A stretch of 64,000 bases of DNA, taken from Piscinibacter sp943370595. Its GTDB lineage: Bacteria; Pseudomonadota; Gammaproteobacteria; Burkholderiales; Burkholderiaceae_C. The stretch covers positions 62,001 to 126,000 of the forward strand of contig CALRRO020000016.1 of assembly GCA_943370595.1 (NCBI GenBank), in the 5' to 3' direction. The position numbers and the translations under genes were made by a program. Positions 25,477 to 37,444 of this stretch are shown here, one piece after another; positions within the stretch are counted from its first letter, which is position 1; every line of letters starts with the position of its first letter. The notes under the pieces were generated by a model, which made no database searches, was not told where the DNA came from, and saw only the letters and a program-made list of their open reading frames with translations.

Positions 25477-26687
25477 GTGCCCGCCTACAAGTTCGAAGCC
25501 CTCGACGCCGCCGGCAAGTCCAGCTCCGGCCTGCTGGAGGCCGACAACGCCAAGGCCGCGCGGGCACAGTTGCGCGCGCAGGCGCTGGTGCCGCTGGACG
25601 TCAAGCAGGTCGCGGCCGACACCAGCACGGCCGGCGGGCTGAGCCTCAAACGCAAGGTCTTCAGCAGCACCAGCCTGACGGTGTGGACACGCCAGCTCGC
25701 CGGCCTGGTGGGCTCCGGGCTGCCGCTCGAACGTGCGCTGACCGCGCTGGCCGACGAGGCCGAGGACAACCGCCAGCGCGAACTGGTGGCCCACCTGCGC
25801 AGCGAGGTCAATTCCGGCTCGGCCTTCGCACGCGCGCTGTCCACGCTGCCGCGCGAGTTCGACGACGTCTACCGCGGCGTGGTCGCGGCCGGCGAGGCCA
25901 GCGGCGCGCTCGGGCCGGTGCTCGAGCGCCTGGCCGACGACCTCGAGGAACGCCAGGCACTGCGCGCCAAGCTGATCGGCGCGACGCTGTACCCGGCCAT
26001 CGTCTCGCTGATCGCGGTGGTGATCGTGGTCTTCCTGGTCACCTACGTGGTGCCGCAGGTGGCCTCGGTGTTCACCACCTCCAAGCGCGCGCTGCCGGCG
26101 CTGACGGTCGCGATGCTGGCCATCAGCGGCTTCCTGCGCAGCTGGGGCTGGCTGCTGATCCTGGGCATCGCCGGCGGCATCGCGACGCTGCTGTTCATGC
26201 TGCGCAACGAGGCCTTCCGCGAACGCTTCGACGCCGCCTGGCTGACCCTGCCGCTGATCGGCCGGCTCTCGCGCGGCTACAACGCCGCGCGCTTCGCCGG
26301 CACGCTGGCGATGCTGGCCGGTGCCGGCGTGCCGATCCTGAAGGCCCTGCAGGCAGCGGCCGAGACGCTGTCCAACCGCGCGATGCGCGCCGACGCGATG
26401 GACGCGCTGGTGCAGGTGCGCGAAGGCGCACCGCTGGCCTCGGCGCTGGCGGGCAAGAAGCGCTTCCCCGGCCTGCTGGCAATGTTCTCTCGCCTGGGCG
26501 AGCAGACCGGCCAGCTGCCGCTGATGCTCGAGCGCGCCGCGCGCCAGCTCGGCGCTGAGGTGCAGCGCCGCGCCATGCAGATGGCGACCATCCTCGAGCC
26601 GCTGCTCATCGTCGCGATGGGCGGCGTGGTGATGCTGATCGTGCTGGCCGTGCTGCTGCCGATCATCCAGCTCAACACCTGGGTCAA

Positions 26688-26691
<4 letters not shown>
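25477..26691 (+). CDS. gspF: Type II secretion inner-membrane protein GspF
   Basis: Polytopic platform protein of 404 residues with two tandem GspF domains (about 70-190 and 270-395). It starts with GTG, encoding PAYKFEALDAAGKSSSG, the expected first strand. Membrane segments lie near 168-190 (AIVSLIAVVIVVFLVTYVV), 220-240 and 375-398. TRQLAGLVGSGLPLERAL and its second-repeat counterpart TLAMLAGAGVPILKAL are the conserved helices. Its stop overlaps the start of the next gene, a histidine kinase (GTGA). Confidence 0.95.
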
Positions 26692-28835
<2,144 letters not shown>

Positions 28836-28917
28836 TTGGGGTTTTGTTCGATGGTTGAAGATCACCATCGCTTGCTTCAATGTGGTCGAGTCGTCGTGGA
28901 TCCGGAGGTATCGGTCG

Positions 28918-29928
28918 ATGAGTTCATCGAATGATCTGGTCACGGTGCCGCGCAGCGGCATCCCCCGCAGCGGCCTGCCGATCGCGCACATGCGCAGCGT
29001 CTACCGCATGGGCGATGTCGAGCGCCGCCTCGACAAGCTGCCACCGAAGGACCACGAGAGCCTGCGCTCCACCTACGAGCGCATGATCGAGAAGGGCCCC
29101 GAGCGCTTCCAGGTCAAGCCCTCCGGCCTGCCGGTGATGGACCATCTCTACGACGACCTGCCCAACTTTGCCGAGGTGCTCGACGACGTGAAGCGCCAGC
29201 TCGCGCTGTGCGAAGACAGCCGCGACGCGCTGGAGATCACGCCACTGCTGCTGCTCGGCCCGCCGGGGGTGGGCAAGACGCACTTCGCGCGCGCACTGTC
29301 GCAGCTGCTGGGCACCGGCATGGGCTTCATCTCGATGAGCTCGATGACCGCCGGCTGGGTGCTCTCCGGGGCGTCGAGCCAATGGAAAGGTGCGCGGCCG
29401 GGCAAGGTGTTCGAGACGCTGGTCGACGGCCAGTACGCCAACCCGGTGATGGTGGTCGACGAGATCGACAAGGCCGGCGGCGAACATGCCTACGACCCGC
29501 TCGGCGCGCTGTACAGCCTGCTCGAGCACGACACCGCGCAGACCTTCACCGACGAGTTCGCCGAGGTGCCGATCGACGCCAGCCAGCTGATCTGGGTGGC
29601 CACTGCCAACGATGCGCGCGGCATCCCCGACCCCATCCTCAACCGCATGAACGTGTACGAGGTGCAGGCGCCCGACTTCGAGGCCGCGCGGCGCATCGCC
29701 TTCAAGCTCTACGCCGGCATCCGCGCCGAGCACGACTGGGGCTCGCGCTTCGAGCCCGAGCCGCGCGCCGAGGTCCTGGATCGCCTGGCCGAGATGGCGC
29801 CGCGCGAGATGCGCCGCGCCTGGATGACGGCCTTCGGCAACGCCAAGCTCGACCACCGCGACCACATCCTGCCGCGCGACCTGCCCGAGCCCGGGCACAA
29901 GCGCGGCGCGATCGGCTTCGTGCAGTAA
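28918..29928 (+). CDS. Lon-like AAA+ ATPase without a protease domain
   Basis: Cytoplasmic AAA+ protein of 336 residues. Walker A is GPPGVGKT (114-121), Walker B is VMVVDEID (177-184), sensor 1 is WVATANDARGIPDPILNR, and a sensor-2 arginine lies in APREMRRAW. The closest familiar architecture is the ATPase module of Lon, but the chain ends about 70 residues after sensor 2 with no serine-lysine protease domain and no Lon N-domain. It may therefore act as a remodelling ATPase or adaptor. A clear ribosome site GGAGG lies nine bases before the ATG. It follows the hybrid kinase by 82 bases and converges on the next kinase with one base between stops. No function is assigned. Confidence 0.8.
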   Translation: MSSSNDLVTVPRSGIPRSGLPIAHMRSVYRMGDVERRLDKLPPKDHESLRSTYERMIEKGPERFQVKPSGLPVMDHLYDDLPNFAEVLDDVKRQLALCEDSRDALEITPLLLLGPPGVGKTHFARALSQLLGTGMGFISMSSMTAGWVLSGASSQWKGARPGKVFETLVDGQYANPVMVVDEIDKAGGEHAYDPLGALYSLLEHDTAQTFTDEFAEVPIDASQLIWVATANDARGIPDPILNRMNVYEVQAPDFEAARRIAFKLYAGIRAEHDWGSRFEPEPRAEVLDRLAEMAPREMRRAWMTAFGNAKLDHRDHILPRDLPEPGHKRGAIGFVQ

Positions 29929-29929
29929 G

Positions 29930-32355
<2,426 letters not shown>

Positions 32356-32359
<4 letters not shown>

Positions 32360-32928
32360 GGCCGCGCTCCCGGGGCATCGACCACCTGGCGGGCGATCTT
32401 GAGCAGGTCGGCCGGCAGTCGAAGTTGCTGACGGGCCGCGGCGTCGCGATTCAGGTCGAAGCGCAGCCGCGCGCCATCGCGCACGAATCCGACCACGCCG
32501 CCGGCCTGCGCGAATCCCTCGGCCTCGCCCACGGTCAGCAGGCCGGCTTGCGTCGGCGGCAGCCGGACGCCCTCTCGCTCGGGCACGAACAGCACATGGC
32601 AGCCACGCGGCTCCTCACCGCGCGCCAGCGGCCGCGGCGCCGCGACCGGGTGGCCCTGCACGAGCTTGCCCTCGATCGTCGCGAAGGCGGCGCTCCAGGC
32701 CGGGTCGGCGCCGAGCATGCAGATGCGCAGCGGCGTGCCGGCCGGCAGGCTGTCCGCCGGCCACTCGATGAACAGCGCCACGCGATAGACGAAAGCAGCC
32801 TTCAGCTCGGCCTCGCTGGCCACGCGCTGCTGCGCGCCGGCCGCCCACGGCCAGGCCAGCGCCACGGCAGCGAGCGCTGCGAGGAGCCAGGGCGGACAGG
32901 GGCGGGCCGGAACGGCGCGGGCAGGCAT
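32356..32928 (-). CDS. YfiR-like periplasmic protein (DUF4154)
   Basis: Exported protein of 190 residues with a signal peptide (cleavage likely after AAGAQQ or nearby, residue 30-35). The mature part has EAELKAAFVYRVALFIEWP, the defining N-terminal helix of the DUF4154/YfiR family, then ICMLGADPAW, a CHVLFVP strand, LLTVGEAEGFAQAGGVVGF and RFDLNRDAA. YfiR itself is a periplasmic repressor of a diguanylate cyclase. Here the downstream, overlapping gene is a hybrid histidine kinase and the upstream gene a TonB receptor, a three-gene set seen in many proteobacteria. The earlier in-frame start was rejected because it lies inside the TonB receptor gene. Confidence 0.85.
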
Positions 32929-32950
32929 GGGCAAAGGCGCGGGCGCGACC

Positions 32951-34990
32951 TCAGAAGGTCTGGCGCCAGCGCAGGAACACCCGCCGCTGCACCTCGGTGG
33001 CACTGGCGATGCCGAAGTCGGGGGAGAACTCGACCTGTGCCGGGCGCAGCAGGTTGGTGGCGCCGGCGGAGAGTTCGGTCGAGCCGCTGGCGTGCCAGGT
33101 CAGCGTCGCGTCGAGCGCGGTGCTCGCGTCGACGTGCTGAGAGGGATCCGACGGTGCGCCGCGCCGGCCCATGTGGCGCACGCGCGCATCGAGCCGCCAG
33201 GCCGGCGTGAGGTCGATGACGCTGCGCCAGTGCGCCAGCCAGCGAGGCGTCGCGTAGATCTGCCGGTCCAGCCCGCTGGCAGCGGCATTGGCGGGCTCGC
33301 TGATGCGCAGGTGCGACAGTCCGAGCAGGTGGCGCCAGCCGCTGGCCGGCCGCCAGTCGGCCGAGGCCTCGAATCCGCGCAGGCGCAGGTCGTAGGGCAC
33401 GCTCAACGTGGCCAGCTCGAGATGCGGCTGCGGCGTGGCGACGAAGACGGGCGTGCCCGCAGGCTGCGATGCGCCGATGTCGTCACGCAGGCGGTGGTGG
33501 AACAGCGCGGCATCGAAAGACAGCGCCGCAGACGCCTGCATGCGCAGGCCGAACTCGACGGCGTCGAGCCGGCGCGGGTTGTCGCCGCTGCCGGACTGGC
33601 CGTTGCCGGCGATCAGCTGGATCGGCAGCGGGCCGGGGTTCTGCGGCGTCCCCGGCGCGAGCACGGCGACCTTGATGCTGCCGTCCTCCTCGCCGCGCGA
33701 CGGCGTGCGGCTGGCCCGCGACACGCCGGCCCACAGCGCCAGGTCTTCCCGCGGCGTGAACAGCAGGCGCAGGTTGGGCTGGGCATGCGAGCCACTGTAC
33801 AGGTCGTGGTCGACGCGCAGGCCCGCCACCACGCGCCAGCGGCCCGGAACGAGCGTCCATTCGTCCTGCGCGTAGACGCCCCACTCGAAGCCGCGCCGTT
33901 CGTTCGGCGAGAAGCTGATCCAGTCGGTCGTGTCGGCCGGCACGTCGAGATGACGCAGGGTGCCGCCGAAGCTCAGCTCGTGCGACTCGGCCAGGCGCCA
34001 GACGTTGTTGACCTCGGCCGAGAGCGTGCTCGGCCGGGCGTTCACTCGTTCGCCCAGCCGGATGTGCTCACGGCTGTAGAACAGGCCGAGCGAGGCGGTC
34101 ATCGCATCCGACCAGCGGTCGTCGTGTCGCAGACCGAGCAACAGGCGGTCGACGCGCAGCGGCACCGGCACGGCCGCGCCGTACGGCGGCACGTAGAGGT
34201 TGCCGCCCTGCAGTTCGTTGGACTCCGAGCGCACCAGCTTCGCCTCCAGCGAGCTGCGTGCATCGGCGCTCCAGGTGCGGTCCCAGCGCGCGTCGGCCAT
34301 CGCGTGGCGGAATGCATCGTTGGCGTCGCTGCCATCGGCGCCGCGGCCGCTGTCACCGCGATCCGTCGCGGCGCCGAAGCGCCAGGCGCCGGCCTCACCC
34401 TGGTCGCCGTGGCGCAGACGCAGCGTGCGGCGACCGCCGTCACCGGCCGCAGCATCGACCAGGCTGCCCTGCGTCTCGGCGGCCGGGCGGGTGATGATGT
34501 TGATCACGCCGTTGACGGCGTTGGAGCCCCAGATCGCACCGGCCGGACCGTGCATGACCTCGATGCGCTCGATGGTGTCCAGCGGCACGCGCTCGGCCTC
34601 CCACAGCACGCCGGAAAACAGTGGCGAATAGACGCTGCGCCCGTCGACCAGCACCAGCAGCTTGTTCGCATAGCGCCCGGTGAAGCCACGTGTGGAAATG
34701 CCCCAGCGCGACGCCGACAGCTGCGCGACGTCCATGCCCGGCACCAGGCGCAGTGCCTCCGGCAGGTCGCGCACGCCGCTGCTGCGCAGGTCCTCGGCGG
34801 TGATCACATGCATCGATGCAGCCACGTCGGCCAGCCGCTGCGACTTGCGCGCGGCGGACACCACCTCGATGCGCATCAGCTCCTCGAGCGGCAGGTCGGC
34901 CAGCGGCGCGGCCGGCGCAGCAGGCACCAGGCACGACACCACGGCCAGGGCGAGCAGCCGCGGCACGGGGGAACAGGCGGGAGTGGTCAT
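32951..34990 (-). CDS. TonB-dependent outer-membrane receptor
   Basis: Ligand-gated outer-membrane transporter of 679 residues. After a signal peptide (about 1-28) comes the mature start PLADLPLEELMRIEVVSAARK, which includes a TonB-box-like EELMRIEVVS. The plug has ITAEDLRSSGVRDLPEALRLVPG, VLVDGRSVYS, ERIEVMHGPAGAIWGSNAVNG and VINIIT. The barrel ends in Phe (RWRQTF). It resembles the vitamin B12/colicin I receptor group, but ligand prediction is not justified. First gene of an operon with the YfiR-like protein (22-base gap) and the hybrid kinase, so ligand uptake and signalling may be linked. Confidence 0.92.
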   Translation of the reverse strand: MTTPACSPVPRLLALAVVSCLVPAAPAAPLADLPLEELMRIEVVSAARKSQRLADVAASMHVITAEDLRSSGVRDLPEALRLVPGMDVAQLSASRWGISTRGFTGRYANKLLVLVDGRSVYSPLFSGVLWEAERVPLDTIERIEVMHGPAGAIWGSNAVNGVINIITRPAAETQGSLVDAAAGDGGRRTLRLRHGDQGEAGAWRFGAATDRGDSGRGADGSDANDAFRHAMADARWDRTWSADARSSLEAKLVRSESNELQGGNLYVPPYGAAVPVPLRVDRLLLGLRHDDRWSDAMTASLGLFYSREHIRLGERVNARPSTLSAEVNNVWRLAESHELSFGGTLRHLDVPADTTDWISFSPNERRGFEWGVYAQDEWTLVPGRWRVVAGLRVDHDLYSGSHAQPNLRLLFTPREDLALWAGVSRASRTPSRGEEDGSIKVAVLAPGTPQNPGPLPIQLIAGNGQSGSGDNPRRLDAVEFGLRMQASAALSFDAALFHHRLRDDIGASQPAGTPVFVATPQPHLELATLSVPYDLRLRGFEASADWRPASGWRHLLGLSHLRISEPANAAASGLDRQIYATPRWLAHWRSVIDLTPAWRLDARVRHMGRRGAPSDPSQHVDASTALDATLTWHASGSTELSAGATNLLRPAQVEFSPDFGIASATEVQRRVFLRWRQTF

Positions 34991-35059
34991 CGTTGGGTCC
35001 TCGAGGCGGCATCGGCAGCGTGGCCGCGCCGACGTGTCAAATTGTCAGCTCATGCATCA

Positions 35060-35078
35060 CTTCTCATGACAGGAGAAG
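35060..35078. other. Short inverted repeat upstream of the TonB receptor gene
   Basis: CTTCTC and GAGAAG are separated by seven bases (ATGACAG), about 70 bases upstream of the receptor start codon. It has no T-run, so it is more likely a regulator site or chance than a terminator. The 140-base gap between the diguanylate cyclase stop and the receptor start holds nothing else clear. Confidence 0.25.
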
Positions 35079-35130
35079 CAACGCAGACAGGCGGCAAATC
35101 GCACGCTGGCGGGCCGGTTGCGGTACGACG

Positions 35131-36876
35131 TCAGGCACCCGCCAGGCCCACCGAGGCCTGGCCGCGGGTGAGGCGATGCCGCCCGGCCTGCTTGCCGGCA
35201 TACATCGCCGCATCGGCGCGCTTGAGCAGGCTCAGCGCATCGCCGCCGTCCAGCGGTGCGAGCGCGTAGCCGATCGTCAGGCCCACGGAGCACGACTGGC
35301 CGGCGGCCACGAAGGGCTGGCGGAACCCGTCGAGCAGCTTGCGACCGAGCACCTGGGCATCGGTGTCGCTGGCCAGGCCGCTGGCGACGACGACGAACTC
35401 GTCGCCGCCCAGGCGCGCCACCGTGTCGCTGCCACGCAGCAGCGCCTGCAGGCGACGTGCGACACCGACCAGCACCTCGTCACCGGCCTCGTGGCCGAGC
35501 CTGTCGTTGATGGGCTTGAAGCCGTCCAGGTCGAGCAGGAACACGGCCGTCATGCGCTCGGCGCTGGCATGCTGCACCGACTGTTGCAGCACCTCCGACA
35601 GGCCGCGCCGGTTAGGCAGGCCGGTCATCGCGTCGGTGTTCGCCATCGAGCGCAGCGCATCACGCTCGAGGTTCGCGCGCTGCGCCGAGGCGCGCAGGTT
35701 CTCGATGCGCACGCCGAGCACGCGCATCCACATCGCCATCTCGAACATCGCGCCGAACTGGAAGACATGCTGGGTCCAGAAGTTCGCGTCGATCCAGCCG
35801 CGCAGCAGCGCCGCCATGGTCAGTGTCGCCGCGCCATACGCACCCCAGCCGATCATCATGTAGGTGCCCACGCGCTCGCCACGGCGCGCGCGCAGCCAGG
35901 CCGCCGGAATGGCCGCCAGCATCGGCAGCGGGCCGAGCAGGGTCGCCAGGCGCTGCGCCAGGCGGTAGTCGATCAGGTCGGCCGCGAAGGCCAGCGCAAC
36001 GACGGCGGCCAGCACCGCCAGCAGCCACAGGGCCCGCGTGATCCAGGGCTGGATGGCGCGAACGTCGAGCACCCGCTCGATGAACAGGCAGCCGCCGACG
36101 ATGGCCACCAGCACCGACAGCGGCGCGACGTGGGTGTTCAGCCAGTCGTGGTCACCCCACAGATGCTGCGCGCCGAGACCGGAATAGGCGACGAAGAACA
36201 GCCCCGTGCCGGCAATGGTGGCGGCGTAGTGCAGGAACATCGCCTCGCGCAGGCTCACCCACTGGGTCAGGCTGTAGAGCAGCAGGCACAGCATGGCGCC
36301 GGCCATCAGTCCCTGCAGCAATTGCATGCGCGACTCGTGGGCGAAAAAGGCCTCGGGTGTGGAGATCACCACCGGCAACACCATCGAACTGCGCGTGCGC
36401 ACGCGCAGCAGCAGTTCGTGCGCGCCCGGCTCGAGGTCGATCATCGTGGCGTGCGCCAGACTGGGAAGGGGATGCTGCGAGAACGGCAAGGCGCGGCCGA
36501 GCCGCACCGGATCGCCGACCGCCGACGCGCCCAGGTGATGGACCTCAATGAGTTCGAGAGACGCGTATTCCAGCGCCAGCACCCAGCGGCGCGGCGCCTG
36601 CGCGTCGACCTGCAGCGGCACGCGCAGCCAGACGGTGTCGGTGCGCGGCCCGAGGTTGGAGCGGTGCCCCACCGGCGCCGTGAACTCGGCGCGGCGCGCC
36701 TGGGCCTGCGCCGCATCGAGCGTGTGCGACGGGTCGGACAGCATGCTCAACGCCGGCCACAGGTCGATGCTGCGGGTGGCGGCGTCCAGGCGCACGGGCT
36801 CGGCCTGCGCAGCCGCCGCCAGCAGCAGGCCCAGGCCGAGCCACACGGCACGCCAGATGACGACAAGTGACTTCAC
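35131..36876 (-). CDS. Membrane diguanylate cyclase with 7TMR-DISM sensor
   Basis: Diguanylate cyclase of 581 residues making cyclic di-GMP from two GTP. A signal-like segment (about 5-25) is followed by an extracellular DISM domain (WLRVPLQV, RWVLALEYASLELIEVHHLG) and a block of seven membrane segments (roughly 190-395). The C-terminal cyclase has TGLPNRRGL, RLGGDEFVVV (GGDEF at about 489-493) and an RxxD inhibitory site five residues before it (RGSD), so product inhibition is expected. A GTG start was chosen because it begins the signal-like segment; upstream in-frame ATGs would run into the divergent globin gene. It probably senses an envelope or small-molecule signal. Confidence 0.88.
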   Translation of the reverse strand: MKSLVVIWRAVWLGLGLLLAAAAQAEPVRLDAATRSIDLWPALSMLSDPSHTLDAAQAQARRAEFTAPVGHRSNLGPRTDTVWLRVPLQVDAQAPRRWVLALEYASLELIEVHHLGASAVGDPVRLGRALPFSQHPLPSLAHATMIDLEPGAHELLLRVRTRSSMVLPVVISTPEAFFAHESRMQLLQGLMAGAMLCLLLYSLTQWVSLREAMFLHYAATIAGTGLFFVAYSGLGAQHLWGDHDWLNTHVAPLSVLVAIVGGCLFIERVLDVRAIQPWITRALWLLAVLAAVVALAFAADLIDYRLAQRLATLLGPLPMLAAIPAAWLRARRGERVGTYMMIGWGAYGAATLTMAALLRGWIDANFWTQHVFQFGAMFEMAMWMRVLGVRIENLRASAQRANLERDALRSMANTDAMTGLPNRRGLSEVLQQSVQHASAERMTAVFLLDLDGFKPINDRLGHEAGDEVLVGVARRLQALLRGSDTVARLGGDEFVVVASGLASDTDAQVLGRKLLDGFRQPFVAAGQSCSVGLTIGYALAPLDGGDALSLLKRADAAMYAGKQAGRHRLTRGQASVGLAGA

Positions 36877-37021
36877 CCATCGTTCTTCGGCCGCCCTGCG
36901 CAGGACTTGAGCACGCAACAAAGGAAACCCGTGCGCCACGGCCGGGAAACGGGCTTGCGACACGCGGCTGCGAAGCTGTGCATCCCGAGCCCACCTGGGC
37001 CGCCCAACTTCCGCAACAACC

Positions 37022-37444
37022 ATGACCCCGCAACAGATCGAACTCGTCCGGCGCAGCTTCGCGCTGGTCGCCCTGCAGCCCGACGCCACCGCCGCCCTCT
37101 TCTACCGCCGCCTGTTCGAGCAGGCACCGTCGCTCAAGCCGTTGTTCATCGGCGACCTGCGCGGCCAGGGCCAGCGCCTGATGCAGATGATCGCCGCCGC
37201 CGTGCGCCTGCTCGACCAGCCCACGGCGCTGCTGCCGGTGCTGGCGCAGCTCGGCGCGCGCCACGCCGGCTACGGCGTGCAGGCGGGCGACTACCGCACG
37301 GTCGGCCGCGCGCTGATCGCGACGCTGGAAGAAGGCCTGGGCGCCGACTTCGACGCCGACACGCGCGAGGCCTGGGTGGCGATGTACGCCCTGGTCAGCA
37401 CGACGATGATGGCGGCTGCCGGCCAGGGCCTGCGCGCAGCCTGA
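37022..37444 (+). CDS. Single-domain bacterial globin
   Basis: Haemoglobin-like protein of 140 residues, the Vitreoscilla-type length. The N-terminal helix MTPQQIELVRRSFALV is characteristic. The F-helix histidine that would coordinate haem iron lies in LGARHAGYGVQ, with the conserved Tyr nearby, and the H-helix Trp is in REAWVAMYALV. The family binds O2 or NO; no reductase domain is attached. It is divergent from the diguanylate cyclase gene (145 bases between start codons) and its stop codon directly abuts the stop of the convergent kinase gene, with no spacer. Confidence 0.85.
   Translation: MTPQQIELVRRSFALVALQPDATAALFYRRLFEQAPSLKPLFIGDLRGQGQRLMQMIAAAVRLLDQPTALLPVLAQLGARHAGYGVQAGDYRTVGRALIATLEEGLGADFDADTREAWVAMYALVSTTMMAAAGQGLRAA

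Noticed and set aside
35060..35078. Terminator for the diguanylate cyclase gene
   Set aside because: The hairpin has only six pairs and no T-run on the relevant strand, so it is kept only as an inverted repeat.
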